A stretch of 64,000 nt of DNA from contig JACQXM010000015.1 of assembly GCA_016208685.1 (NCBI GenBank), forward strand, positions 226,051 through 290,050, in the 5' to 3' direction. The position numbers were made by a program, and so were the translations under genes. The notes below the pieces were generated by a model, which made no database searches, was not told where the DNA came from, and saw only the letters and a list, made by a program, of their open reading frames with translations. How positions within the stretch are numbered: the first letter of the stretch is position 1; every line of letters begins with the position of its first letter. Of this stretch, positions 55,601 to 64,000 are shown piece after piece. The stretch is from Planctomycetota bacterium (GTDB taxonomy: Bacteria > Planctomycetota > Phycisphaerae > UBA1845).

Positions 55601-56149
55601 ATTTTCACTCCGGGCGCCTCGCACCCTCGTCTTGCGGCGCGCCTCGCGAGCGACGTGAGCGTGGTGGGCATGATGAACCTGGAAAACGGCGCCGAAGAAG
55701 GGCGGTTCGTCGGACACGCGGGCACGGTCTTTGCCATCGCCTGTGCTCCGGACGGCACGCGCCTCGCGACCGGGGGCTCGGATCAAACGGTCCGAATCTG
55801 GGATGCACAGACGTTCACGGAAATCGTCCAGTTGCGTGGCCACACCTCCTATGTCTGGTCGCTTGCATTCAGCCCCGACGGGTCCCTGCTCGCGTCGGGC
55901 TCGGGCGACGGCACGGTTCGTGTTTGGGATATCCGCCCGTTCCGCGAAGTCCTGCAAGCGCGAACCGAGCATGACGCGATGGCCGCACGCCTGCTGCCCC
56001 GCATCCAGGGGCAGCTCCGAACCAACGCTCCAGCGGTGGTCCTCCGGCAGTTTGTGAGCGACAGGTCGCCGGACCGCCGGGAACGACAAGTCGTCCGCCA
56101 GTTAGTCCTTCAGGCGAGCCTTGCGGCAACAGATCCCGAGGCCCGATGA
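52676..56149 (+). CDS. Membrane Ser/Thr protein kinase with C-terminal WD40 repeats
   Basis: 1157 residues, TTG start within the sigma-factor stop (TTGA). The N-terminal 80 residues are a helical segment common to such kinases. The kinase domain (about 82-350) has the Gly-loop LGEGGMGIVYEA, Lys in VAVKLI, HRDLKPPNIL, DFGVARL, and activation-loop GTLQYMSPEQ. One transmembrane helix (VAGTVLGTAALAVGLVVAVM, about 385-405) is followed by an extracytoplasmic domain with at least seven WD40 repeats, for example GHDDAVRGIAFSPDGSRLVS, GHTSFVYPVAFSHEGSLIAS and GHTSYVWSLAFSPDGSLLAS. It likely senses an external signal and acts on the upstream ECF factor. Confidence 0.95.
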   Translation: MTAPRGEQIKAIFSDALALAPEARDEFLDRRCGADVELRAQVESLLSIERQAPDAFMQLPAFRPEEHSGRGEAASVPRRVGRYQIVRKLGEGGMGIVYEARQENPARTVAVKLIRSILATPHVRRRFEKEAQLLGQLQHPGIATVYEAGTADVHFDGAGAAAQPFFAMEFVQGVPLHDYVARRKLGVRGILELFLQVCAAVRHAHERGVIHRDLKPPNILVDHNGLPKILDFGVARLTDADARATTLQTDVGQLVGTLQYMSPEQVHSAGADIDARADVYALGVILYQLLSRRMPLDLQGRSIPEAARMIQEVDPTRLGSIDRTLRGDLETIVEKAIEKSRDRRYGSAAALAADIRRFLGDEPIVARPATTWYQLRKFARRNRGLVAGTVLGTAALAVGLVVAVMQAYIAIGARNVAREEEQVSRYHAYLAGISAAASALVNDDVALARRSLDRAHQTLRGWEWRHLSAQLDQSLFTISTAGVGASPYPYFIRDEAGESVALTTDHGVLRWNLSDGARMDDLAPPGTVLATNRAGDIVATLASRTLAVQRLPHGGRQGYSLDELGAQPFGPVQRMEISRDGDLVVLAWPMRAMAIDLPARRLVNRKLDNRGISDLSVLDRAWMALSAAVQDRPAIWRVLSDELFPLAELGPPGACVDISPDGTWAVAGYLDGSIRAWELAGSRPNPRRTPVHASGVSDIAFNPKGTVIASASTDRSVSLWDAESMERMVKLRGHDDAVRGIAFSPDGSRLVSAADDETLRVWDGRLTADPGVLKGHTSFVYPVAFSHEGSLIASAGWDRTIRLWDALTYREVAVLDRGDTASYDFVISLAFSGDDSRLLSLEVGALRVWDLATGHEIARLDEGHEYAWRSLGSGGRNFLRAGFLPDGIRVPLLWAAHGSTVPVWDASTGQVTPLALAALEGLDPLLQSSDDRFLLGIDSRAGNAESGATDGRVARPAVLRSDGGEVLLPPLSGSAIFTPGASHPRLAARLASDVSVVGMMNLENGAEEGRFVGHAGTVFAIACAPDGTRLATGGSDQTVRIWDAQTFTEIVQLRGHTSYVWSLAFSPDGSLLASGSGDGTVRVWDIRPFREVLQARTEHDAMAARLLPRIQGQLRTNAPAVVLRQFVSDRSPDRRERQVVRQLVLQASLAATDPEAR

Positions 56150-56883
56150 CATCGGTTCCTCTCCGAACTCCATCGCGCTTCCGGTCCATCGGCTCCCCAG
56201 CGGTCTGAACGCGTGCGACCGCCGTCCCGGGCAACGAGTACATCCGCCCGGGGGACGCGCGATCCACTCGCGGCATCTCAGAGGCCCGGACACCCCGCGC
56301 GGGGCGTGGTACGGCACTGTGCCGGCAAAAACGCCCGGTTTCACTCACACACACGATCGGCGCTACCGCCCGGCGGAGACGCCGACGTGGTGACGCCGCC
56401 GACGGAATCGAGCCGTCGTCCGACACAACCAAGCGCCGTACAGGCCGCATTGCAGTACGCGGAACAACGGCTGACATACAGGCCACGACCTCTGCTCGCC
56501 GGCTGCAAGCGTTGTCGATGTTCGTTCGGCAATCCCGAGCGCCCGCGCGTTCCCCTACGAGTGGCGCATTGATGCCGCTGTCGCTGTGTTTGGCACCGCC
56601 CATGAGTGAATGCCGACGCGGTCTCCAAGATCAGGCCTGCGGCGGTTGCGCTTCGAGGTATGGGAGCTTTCGAATCGGATGAGGATTTCCGCGCGCGTGA
56701 GAAAAAATGCCACCTCCGCGCCAACAGAAGACAGCGGCGTATTGCGCTGGCGCGTCGCTTGGGATGGCGCCAGCGCTGGCCGCCTTCGCGCCCGGCGGCG
56801 TTTCCCTGGCAGAGCGTGATGCCCTGCCCGGTGCGACCCGTCTTCCGGGCGTACCCCATACCCCAGACGAAGGAGGTCCCGAG
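56150..56883. other. 734-bp intergenic region before the subtilase gene
   Basis: No gene is supported. Open frames across it (for example the subtilase frame back to 56707) are unlike proteins. A modest hairpin CACCCCGCGCGGGGCGTG occurs near 56298-56315, and CGGCGGAG...GACGCCG near 56370-56390. The kinase terminator and subtilase promoter should lie here but were not identified. Confidence 0.4.
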
Positions 56884-59391
56884 ATGCTCCCTGCGCCGTC
56901 GATTCAACGTGCGTTCACACGCTCCAACGGCAAGTCCCGCCCCATCGTCGGCTTTCAGGAACGACACGTCGAGCCTTCACCCTCGGCCGCGTCCCGGCTC
57001 GCGGCTGAGCCGGCAACGTTTGCGACGGTTCCAGTGCCCCGACCGGCCAGAATCGGCGGCGCGGAGTGTCCACGGAAATACGAGAGCGCGCACTCGAACT
57101 TGGGCCACGCGGTCGTATTCGGGCTCTGGGCCCTCGCTTTGGTAGTCGCCCCACTGGTGCCGGCGATGGCCGCTTCTCCCGGCGAGGTCGACACCCAAGT
57201 GCTTCGCCTCTCGCGGCAATCGGCACAGCGGGCGGCCGCGCTCCGGCCTGCAGCGCTGCGCGCCTTGGACTACGGGGCGTTCACCTGGATGGAACTGCCC
57301 GTATCGGAGGTCACGCGATTGCAAAGCGCCGGGGTGGATCTTCTGGTCATCTCCGATCCCCACACGTTGTGCCTCGGTGAATCCTGTTTCGACCCGGTCC
57401 GCTTCCGGCCGGCGCTGCCGCCCGGTTGGGACGCATCGTCGGATACGGAACCCGATTTGCACCTGCTGCAATTCCACGGTCCGGCGCGCGGTGAGTGGTT
57501 GGACCGCGCGGCCGGCTTCGGTCTACAGCTTGTCAGTTATGTCCACCCGCATACGTATGTCGTCTGGGGTACAACGGCGGAACGCGACGCCTTCGTAAGC
57601 GCCGAGTCCGCCGCCCGATGGGCAGGTTCGTTCGCCCCCGGTTATCGCGTTTCGCCGCAGTTAAGGCAGCAGGCCGTACAGCGGCAGACACTGCGTGCTC
57701 TCGTGTACCGCCCCGCGAATGCCGAGGCCGTCGTGCAGCGCCTGGCCGCGACCGGCACCGTCGTCGGGGCTCGGAAGAGGCTGAACGACACCTACGAAAT
57801 CGTCGAAGTGGTCGTGGAGGGAGATCAGATTCAGGCCGTTGCCGCGATCCCCGGAGTGTACAGCCTCCAAACGATCCCCACGGACGGCGGACTGCGGGGC
57901 GAGTTGAGCGATCAGCTTTGCGCCGGCAACCTGGACGCCGGAGGGCTTGCGGTTCCAGGCTATCCGCAATGGCTGAGTTCCCTGAGCCTGAGCGGTGCCG
58001 GTGTCACCATCGCCAACGTCGACGGCGGAATTCAGGACTCCCACGTGGACCTTGCGGGCCGGATGCTCACGTGTGTGGGAACGACCTGCGGAGGCTCCAC
58101 TCAATCTTCTCACGGAACGCATACCGCCGGCATCATGGCGGCCGACGGGAGCTCAGGCATTCGCGACGCGCGGGGGTTTCTACGGGGCCTGGGGACGGCG
58201 CCGGGAGCCAACCTCGTCGAGCAACTCTACTGGCCCACCTTCACGAATCCGGGCGGCATGCTGCTGCTCATGACGGAGTCGCAGCGAAACGGCGCCTCGC
58301 TTTCGGGCAATAGCTGGGGTCCGGCAGGAACGCCGCGGGGTTACGACGCGGATACGCTGCAAGTGGATATCGGCGTTCGCGACGCGGATCCGGACGCGCC
58401 CGGCGCGCAACCGCTCACCTACGTCCTCTCCTTCATGAACGGAAACGGAGGTGTAAGCTCGCAAGGAACGCCCGACGAAGCCAAGAACATCTTGACCATC
58501 GGCTCCACGAATGCCCAAAACCTGAGCGGAACGCAGGCGGCGAATATCAACGACATCTCGGTCAATTCGGCACACGGTCCGGCGCTGGATGGACGTACGA
58601 TCCCTCACCTCGTTGCGCCGGGCTGGTACGTCGATTCCACCGTCCCCACCAACCAGTATGCCATGAACGGCGGGACCAGCATGGCCTCCCCTCATGTTAC
58701 CGGTGGCGTGGCGCTATTCCTGGAACACTACCGCAACCTGTATGGTCCGAGTTCCGAACCCAGTCCGGCGCTGGTCAAGGCGGCGTTCCTCGTCGCCGCG
58801 AGGGACTTGGCCGGTTACCGCGACGCCGACGGGAACATCCTGGGGCACCCCTTCGACAGCAAGCGGGGTTGGGGCCGATTCGATCTTCGCGCTGTGGTAT
58901 CTCCCGACGCTCCCGTGCAGTACTTCGACGCGCCCGCTCTCTTCGATGATACCGGGGCGGAATGGACCACGACCCTGTATCCCGCGGATCCCTCGCTGCC
59001 CATGCGCATCATGCTGGTTTGGACCGACGCTCCCGGGCATGGGCTGGGGGGAAGTACGCCGGCGTGGAACAACGATCTTGATCTCGAGGTCGAAGCCGCC
59101 GGAAGTACGTACCTGGGCAACGTGTTCGGACCGGCGGGGTGGTCGCAGGCCGGCGGCGCGCCGGATGGCAGGAACAACACCGAGGGTGTGTTTCTCCAGC
59201 CCCCGTTTCCCCTTGCCGTGCGGCTTCGCGTTGTCGCCGCCAATATCAACTCCGACGGCGTACCGGAGCAGGGCGACGGCACGGACCAGGATTTCGCCGT
59301 GGTGTGCTACAACTGCGGCGACGCGCCCGATTGTGACCAGAACGGTATCTCCGACCCCTGCGATCTCGATTGTCAGGCGTTGGGTGGCTAA
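56884..59391 (+). CDS. Secreted subtilisin-like serine protease (S8), upstream part of a larger gene
   Basis: ATG 56884 has AGGAGG seven bases upstream, so the open codons back to 56707 are excluded. A long N-terminus (about 75 residues) precedes a signal-like helix (AVVFGLWALALVVAPLVPAMA). A prodomain follows, then the S8 domain: Asp in VTIANVDGGIQDSHVDLAG (about 379), His in SSHGTHTAGIMAADG (about 409), Ser in NGGTSMASPHVTGGVALF (about 599). A P-domain-like region and TSP3-like DCDQNGISDPCDLDCQALGG end it at TAA 59389. The frame continues in phase beyond the stop with more TSP3 repeats, so the natural gene was probably longer. Confidence 0.92.
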   Translation: MLPAPSIQRAFTRSNGKSRPIVGFQERHVEPSPSAASRLAAEPATFATVPVPRPARIGGAECPRKYESAHSNLGHAVVFGLWALALVVAPLVPAMAASPGEVDTQVLRLSRQSAQRAAALRPAALRALDYGAFTWMELPVSEVTRLQSAGVDLLVISDPHTLCLGESCFDPVRFRPALPPGWDASSDTEPDLHLLQFHGPARGEWLDRAAGFGLQLVSYVHPHTYVVWGTTAERDAFVSAESAARWAGSFAPGYRVSPQLRQQAVQRQTLRALVYRPANAEAVVQRLAATGTVVGARKRLNDTYEIVEVVVEGDQIQAVAAIPGVYSLQTIPTDGGLRGELSDQLCAGNLDAGGLAVPGYPQWLSSLSLSGAGVTIANVDGGIQDSHVDLAGRMLTCVGTTCGGSTQSSHGTHTAGIMAADGSSGIRDARGFLRGLGTAPGANLVEQLYWPTFTNPGGMLLLMTESQRNGASLSGNSWGPAGTPRGYDADTLQVDIGVRDADPDAPGAQPLTYVLSFMNGNGGVSSQGTPDEAKNILTIGSTNAQNLSGTQAANINDISVNSAHGPALDGRTIPHLVAPGWYVDSTVPTNQYAMNGGTSMASPHVTGGVALFLEHYRNLYGPSSEPSPALVKAAFLVAARDLAGYRDADGNILGHPFDSKRGWGRFDLRAVVSPDAPVQYFDAPALFDDTGAEWTTTLYPADPSLPMRIMLVWTDAPGHGLGGSTPAWNNDLDLEVEAAGSTYLGNVFGPAGWSQAGGAPDGRNNTEGVFLQPPFPLAVRLRVVAANINSDGVPEQGDGTDQDFAVVCYNCGDAPDCDQNGISDPCDLDCQALGG

Positions 59392-59397
59392 TGCGAC

Positions 59398-62300
59398 GTG
59401 CCCGGGTGCGGGACGGGGCGGGATTGTAACGGCAACGGCGCCCTGGATGCCTGTGACATTGATACCGGGGTCAGCCCCGACCTGAACCTCAACGACGTCC
59501 CCGACGAATGTGACCATATCGTGTACGTGGATGCGTCGCGTCCCGCGGGCGGCGATGGTCTGAGTTGGGCTACGGCGTTCAACGACCTGCAACCCGCTCT
59601 GGCGACGACGCCGGCCACTCAGATCTGGGTGGCGACAGGTACCTACCGCCCGACGGCGTCCGGCAACCGGACCGCCTCCTTCAACTTGCCGGCAGGCATC
59701 GAAGTATACGGCGGGTTCCCCACTGGGGGCGGCGATGGGACCTTTCTGGCCCGCGATGCTGCGCTGTTCGTTGGCACCGTGCTCAGCGGCGACCTCCTGG
59801 GCAACGACGTCGCGGCACAGTTCCCCGGCGGCGCGTCCTACGCGGACAACAGCTACCATGTCGTACGCGTCAATGTCTTTGAGGCCGCGGTCGTACTGGA
59901 TGGACTGCGTATTTACGGCGGCAATGCGGACGGCCCCAACGATCCGCACGGCGGTGGAATCGAGCTCAGTGGCGGTGACCTGACGCTTCGGAACTGTACC
60001 TTTGAACGGAATGCGGCTCTAGACCGCGGCGGCGCCGTGTACAATGACGCCGAGGCCTTGGCCTTCGAGGGGTGCATGATCTCGAACAACGCCGCGAAGT
60101 TCGGCGGCGGCATCTACGACGACCAGTTCGGCACGCTGACCATGACCAACTGCGTGGTCGTGGGGAACACGGTGACCAATCGCGGGGGTGGGCTCTACAG
60201 CCCCGACTCCAACGTGACGTCACTTACCAACTGCACGTTCGCGTACAACACCGCGGGACTCGAGGGCGGAGGCATACGACATATTGCCGCGTTCGGTCCG
60301 GGGCTGACGATGACCAATTGCATTGTCTGGGGCAACCAGGATCCCCAGGGAACGGTCGAATCATCCCAACTGGCGCTGGTGGTCGTCTATCCCTACAACC
60401 CGGTGATCAATAACTCCTGCGTTCAGGGTTGGACGGGGACGTTGGGCGGAGTGGGGAATTTCGGGAACGATCCGCTGTTTGTCGCCGCGCCGGATAATCT
60501 CCGCCTCCTGTCTGCGTCCCCCGCGATCGACGTGGGTGACAACGCGGCGATTGCCGCGACGGGGCTGGGAGCGGATGTCGACGGTCAACCGCGCGTGGTG
60601 GACGGCGATCGGGACGGAACGGCGACCGTCGACCTGGGAGCTTATGAACAGGTCGATTGCAATGACAACGGTGTCAACGACACGCTGGACCTTTTGAACG
60701 GAAGCGGGTTCGACTGCAATGCAAACACCTTTCTGGACGCGTGTGAGGATGATCACGATTGCGACGGTAACCAGGTTCCCGATGAGTGCCACGGTTCCGG
60801 GGATGCAGATTTTGACTGCTTGGTTTGGCTTTCCGATCTCAGCGCCTTCGGGGCCTGCAAGAACTCCAGCGGCCCGGATGACCCCTACGCCGACGCCGGG
60901 ATCGAGTGCGTCTACTTCGACATCGACCGCGATAACGACGTCGATCTGGGCGACTTCGCGCTGCTCCAGAATCTGTTCGGGAATCGTCCGGCATACTGCG
61001 ACGTACCCGCCGGGCCGTGCAACGCCGGCCTCTACGAGACGTTGACCGTCTCCAGCAACCAAGACACGGGGGCCGCGGCCAACATCTACCCCAACCCCGC
61101 CTTCGAGAACCGCGTGCCGCTCACCGTCAGCGGTCGGGCGTTCGGCTACGCCAACGCTCCGGCGGTAAGTCTGACCGTGCTTGCCGAGAGCTCGGCGTAC
61201 TTCCAGTACTGGCGGGTGGATGGCCTGGCCCAGCCGGCGGGAGTGCCTGAGGCGGCGGTGACCGTGGATCAGTCGCGAACGGCGCAAGCCGTGTTCGGCA
61301 TCTACGTCGACGACAGCGCGACCGGGGCCAACAACGGCTCGAGTTGGAACGATGCCTTCACGGACCTGCAGGACGCGCTGGCCCTGGCCGCCGCTTGGGC
61401 CAATTCCGCCACCGAGATCTGGGTGGCCCAGGGCACCTACCACCCGGACCGCGGTACGGGGGACCGGCAAGCGAGCTTCGCCCTGCTGCAGCAGGTCAGC
61501 GTGCTGGGCGGGTTCGCCGGGGTGGGCGCCGCCGACCCCAACGAAAGGAATCCGGCCGGCTATCCCACGGTGCTCAGCGGCGACCTGCTGGGCGATGACG
61601 GGCCGAACTTCGCGAATCGCGGCGACAACAGCCTCTCCGTGCTGCGCAGCGCCGGCGCTGATGCCAGCGCCGTCCTCGACGGGTGTACGGTGCGCGGCGG
61701 CAACGGAGAAAGCACCGGCGGCGGCGGAATGTCGGGAAGCGGGAGTCCCGCGCTCCGCAACTGCACCTTCACCGACAACTTCGCCGTGGGCGGCGGGGCC
61801 ATCCACAGCGAAGGTTCGGCAAGCGCTCCCGTGATCGAGGACTGTCGGTTCGTGGGCAACCGCGCCTGGGCGGGCGGCGCCATCTACAACATCCTCTCGG
61901 CGCACCCGACCCTTAACGGTTGCGAGTTCAGCAACAACACCGCGGTGGCCTTCGGCGCCTGGGGCGGGGCGATGTATAACGCCAACGGCGCCACGCCTAC
62001 GGTCACCGACTGCACCTTCATCGCCAACTCCGCGGAGAGCTACGGCGGCGCCATCTACAACGTCGCCGGCAGCCCGGCGCTGGTGGGCTGCTACTTCGAC
62101 GGCAACAGTGCCGTAGGCACCGGTGGAGCGGTGTACAGCACCTCGGAATCAGCGCCCACGGTGAGCGGCTGCGCCTTCGTGGCCAACCACGCCACCCTGG
62201 GTGGGGCGCTGGGCTCGGAACACAGCGCCCCGCTGGTCACCAACTGCACCTTCGATTCCAACACCGCCAACGAAGGCGGGGCCCTGTACCATTACAAGTG

Positions 62301-63381
62301 GCCGTGGATCGCCGGCAACCCGCGGTTCATCGATTGCACCTTCGCCCTGAACAGCGCCGTGCAGTTCGGCGGCGCGGTTTTCAACGACGACTACGTCCGC
62401 GCCGAGTTTACCGGCTGCCTCTTCGACCAGAACGCCGCGGGACTGCAGGGCGGGGCCATGTGGACCTGGCTCGCAGGCGCACCGGCGATCCGTGATTGCC
62501 GCTTTGCCGGAAACCACTCCGACGCCGACGGCGGAGCCCTCTACTACTCCGGCGGCACGGTGGACATCACCGACTCTACGTTCTACGTCAACTATGCCCT
62601 CAAACCTGACGGCAGCGGCAGCCGCGGCGGGGCCATCTACAACAGCGGCGCGAGCGGCTGCATCGCCAACTGCAAGCTGATCCGCAACGTGGCCTTCGGA
62701 CTCGTGGGACGCGGCGGGGGTATCTACAACTACAGCACCGCCTCCGGCGGGTCGGCCCTCGATCTGACCAACTGCCTCCTGGACGGTAACGCCAGCTACA
62801 CCGGCACCTCCAGCGGCGGAGCCATCTACAACGAAGGCGGGACGGTCCGCGTCCGGAACTGCACTCTGGGCAGCAACTGGGCCATGCAACAGGGCGGGGC
62901 CATCCATACCCGTGGGAGCACCGGCGCGCTGGTGGTGAGCAACTCCGTACTGTGGAGCAACGTGCACAACGGCGGCGTGACGGACGCTGCGGCGCAGATC
63001 TACGTGGGCGGCGGGTCGGCGACGGTCAGCGAAAGCGACGTCCAGGGTTGCTGGACCGGGGCGGGAAGCAACAACATCTGCCTGGACCCACTGTACCGCA
63101 ACCTCTACGGCCCCGACGGCTCCTACGGCACGGAAGACGACGACCTGCGGGTGGTCTGCGGCAGTTCGCCGGTGGTCAACAACGGCGGCAACGCCCTGGT
63201 GCCGCCGGATGGATGCGACGTGGACGACGACGGCAACACCACGGAAACCACGCCTATCGATCTCGATGGGCAGTCGCGTATCCGCCCCACTACCGTGGAC
63301 ATGGGCGCCTACGAGTGTCCACCCCCCAGCGGCGGCGGAGGAGGTATCAAACCGAAACCCGGAACCCAACCGGAACAGTAG
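59398..63381 (+). CDS. Giant right-handed beta-helix protein, downstream part of the subtilase gene
   Basis: 1327 residues in the same frame as the subtilase, separated only by TAA and two codons. It begins with TSP3-type calcium repeats (CNGNGALDACDIDTGVSPDL). Next are two beta-helix domains with the same leader (VYVDASRPAGGDGLSWATAF; IYVDDSATGANNGSSWNDAF) and many NCTFxxNxAxxGGAxY-type rungs. Between them are dockerin-like segments (DADFDCLVWLSDLSAF; DIDRDNDVDLGDFALLQNLF). It ends in a Gly/Pro/Lys tail. It has no signal peptide of its own, so export would need readthrough or fusion. GTG at 59398 is only a nominal start; no Shine-Dalgarno is evident. Confidence 0.85.
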   Translation: MPGCGTGRDCNGNGALDACDIDTGVSPDLNLNDVPDECDHIVYVDASRPAGGDGLSWATAFNDLQPALATTPATQIWVATGTYRPTASGNRTASFNLPAGIEVYGGFPTGGGDGTFLARDAALFVGTVLSGDLLGNDVAAQFPGGASYADNSYHVVRVNVFEAAVVLDGLRIYGGNADGPNDPHGGGIELSGGDLTLRNCTFERNAALDRGGAVYNDAEALAFEGCMISNNAAKFGGGIYDDQFGTLTMTNCVVVGNTVTNRGGGLYSPDSNVTSLTNCTFAYNTAGLEGGGIRHIAAFGPGLTMTNCIVWGNQDPQGTVESSQLALVVVYPYNPVINNSCVQGWTGTLGGVGNFGNDPLFVAAPDNLRLLSASPAIDVGDNAAIAATGLGADVDGQPRVVDGDRDGTATVDLGAYEQVDCNDNGVNDTLDLLNGSGFDCNANTFLDACEDDHDCDGNQVPDECHGSGDADFDCLVWLSDLSAFGACKNSSGPDDPYADAGIECVYFDIDRDNDVDLGDFALLQNLFGNRPAYCDVPAGPCNAGLYETLTVSSNQDTGAAANIYPNPAFENRVPLTVSGRAFGYANAPAVSLTVLAESSAYFQYWRVDGLAQPAGVPEAAVTVDQSRTAQAVFGIYVDDSATGANNGSSWNDAFTDLQDALALAAAWANSATEIWVAQGTYHPDRGTGDRQASFALLQQVSVLGGFAGVGAADPNERNPAGYPTVLSGDLLGDDGPNFANRGDNSLSVLRSAGADASAVLDGCTVRGGNGESTGGGGMSGSGSPALRNCTFTDNFAVGGGAIHSEGSASAPVIEDCRFVGNRAWAGGAIYNILSAHPTLNGCEFSNNTAVAFGAWGGAMYNANGATPTVTDCTFIANSAESYGGAIYNVAGSPALVGCYFDGNSAVGTGGAVYSTSESAPTVSGCAFVANHATLGGALGSEHSAPLVTNCTFDSNTANEGGALYHYKWPWIAGNPRFIDCTFALNSAVQFGGAVFNDDYVRAEFTGCLFDQNAAGLQGGAMWTWLAGAPAIRDCRFAGNHSDADGGALYYSGGTVDITDSTFYVNYALKPDGSGSRGGAIYNSGASGCIANCKLIRNVAFGLVGRGGGIYNYSTASGGSALDLTNCLLDGNASYTGTSSGGAIYNEGGTVRVRNCTLGSNWAMQQGGAIHTRGSTGALVVSNSVLWSNVHNGGVTDAAAQIYVGGGSATVSESDVQGCWTGAGSNNICLDPLYRNLYGPDGSYGTEDDDLRVVCGSSPVVNNGGNALVPPDGCDVDDDGNTTETTPIDLDGQSRIRPTTVDMGAYECPPPSGGGGGIKPKPGTQPEQ

Positions 63382-63660
63382 TAGGAGAAACGTGAGGCGG
63401 ATGGAGCGGCGGGCACGATCGCTTTCCGAGCGTGCATCCCACGAATCGCGGCACGGTCCATTCCCCGGCACCCCATGCGCGGCGCTTCGATGGCCCGGCC
63501 CACGTCAGCCGGCGGCGTGTGCCACCACGCCGACGGATCGGGATCCTAGGGCCTGCCGGCGCCACAGCCCGCGTCACCCGGCGGCGTTGCTTCGCAACGC
63601 TGACCATATGCCAGTGCGCGGCGTTCCGATGGCTCAGCCCGCGCCAGCGGGCGGCACCTT
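63382..63660. repeat. Degenerate tandem repeats after the beta-helix gene
   Basis: Three units share the core GCCC(A/G)CG(T/C)CA(G/C)CCGGCGGC: about 63496-63516, about 63567-63587 and about 63637-63655 (the last reads CAGCGGGCGGC). They are spaced by about 70 bp and joined to the inverted repeat that follows. They look like copies of one planctomycete intergenic repeat. Confidence 0.55.
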
Positions 63661-63664
63661 CGTA

Positions 63665-63864
63665 GCCCACGGCGTGAGCCGGTGGGTGGCGACCCCATCG
63701 CGGTAGAGCCCCGTCAGGGGCGACACGCGCAGCGCGCATCAACCTCCCGTCGCAACCCGCGACGCGCATCCCCACCCGCGCCCATCCGCAGCGCCGTGCC
63801 ATACATGTGTCGCCCCTGACGGGGCTTAGCCTCATCCTGCTCGTCGATCCCCACGGCTTACGCC
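63665..63864. repeat. Large inverted-repeat element
   Basis: AGCCCCGTCAGGGGCGACAC (63707-63726) and its exact complement (63807-63826) are perfect 20-bp arms around an 80-bp loop. Outside them the arms continue imperfectly: GGCGTGAGCCGGTGGG on the left pairs with the reverse complement of CCCCACGGCTTACGCC on the right. The whole about 200-bp element resembles a miniature mobile or structured repeat, without coding capacity. No target-site duplication was found. Confidence 0.75.
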
Positions 63865-63880
63865 AATGGTATCTACACAA

Positions 63881-64000
63881 CTATCCGTCCTCCAGTCTCG
63901 GTCTGGGATGTATGAGATCCGGCAGAACTGCGTGGGCAAGGCGGCGGAGGTCCTCCAGATCGTGTTCACGGAGATAGTCGAGCATGGCGATCAGCACGCC
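63881..64000 (-). CDS. Partial gene at right edge, C-terminal 39 residues
   Basis: On the minus strand the frame from the edge reads GVLIAMLDYLREHDLEDLRR then LAHAVLPDLIHPRPRLEDG and stops at 63881-63883. The start and most of the gene lie outside the window. The composition is protein-like, with an amphipathic helix, but too little is visible to name it. Confidence 0.55.
   Translation of the reverse strand, partial: GVLIAMLDYLREHDLEDLRRLAHAVLPDLIHPRPRLEDG

Noticed and set aside
62149..63471. A 440-codon minus-strand frame opposite the beta-helix gene
   Set aside because: Mirrors the repetitive beta-helix codons; Val/Ala/Gly shadow composition.

Overview
The window is a G+C-rich chromosomal segment from a member of the Planctomycetota, most likely of the Phycisphaerae kind. 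The main pointers are a PVC-superphylum small basic protein (37346-37636), an ECF sigma factor translationally coupled to a Ser/Thr kinase with C-terminal WD40 repeats (52092-56149), CxxC...YDLTG...CPECG zinc-ribbon membrane proteins, large secreted proteins built from P-domains, TSP3/dockerin-like calcium repeats and beta-helices, and many intergenic hairpin repeats. It is a core-genome region close to the replication origin: dnaA, dnaN, a DciA-like gene and gyrB lie together at 21-27 kb, two parS-type palindromes lie at 2.7 kb, and gene orientation switches near 27.1-27.6 kb from mostly minus to mostly plus. No rRNA, tRNA, CRISPR array or intact insertion sequence was seen.

Layout. 0-8.8 kb: the end of a beta-propeller lipoprotein, tsaB, a zinc-ribbon membrane protein, the parS-like sites, an MFS transporter with two palindromic operator candidates, lexA, and a divergent NtrC-type regulator / histidine kinase pair. 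9-17.5 kb: gatC-gatA, a GNAT enzyme, guaA, two envelope proteins, guaB, an aminotransferase remnant and a methyltransferase. 17.4-21.1 kb: an accessory islet, visibly less G+C-rich than its flanks, with a minus-strand operon (small ORF, 140-residue unknown, HEMGH metallopeptidase, Dcd/Dut-type dCTP deaminase) and a divergent AbrB/MraZ-like DNA-binding protein. 21-28 kb: gyrB, DciA-like gene, dnaN, dnaA, the putative origin and a CheY-like regulator. 28.7-38.7 kb: a giant secreted TPR-metallopeptidase, a radical SAM enzyme, a DUF1579 protein, a GNAT pseudogene, small membrane proteins, a phytoene-desaturase-like oxidoreductase, the PVC small basic protein and a SPOR-like membrane protein. 39.3-45.8 kb: a chaperone cluster, groEL1-groES-groEL2-dnaJ-grpE-fmdB. 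45.9-64 kb: an M16-like protein with an altered zinc motif, a cysteine-rich secreted protein with disintegrin-like repeats, a truncated relative of it, the ECF-kinase pair, and a subtilase/beta-helix gene split by one in-frame stop codon.

The most promising possible new system is the 17.4-21.1 kb islet, in which nucleotide deamination, a cytosolic zinc peptidase and a probable own regulator are clustered; its function is inference only. Other observations of note are the disintegrin-like repeat protein, the in-frame TAA separating protease and beta-helix, the Walker-B Asp to Asn change in the NtrC-like protein, and the families of palindromic intergenic repeats.
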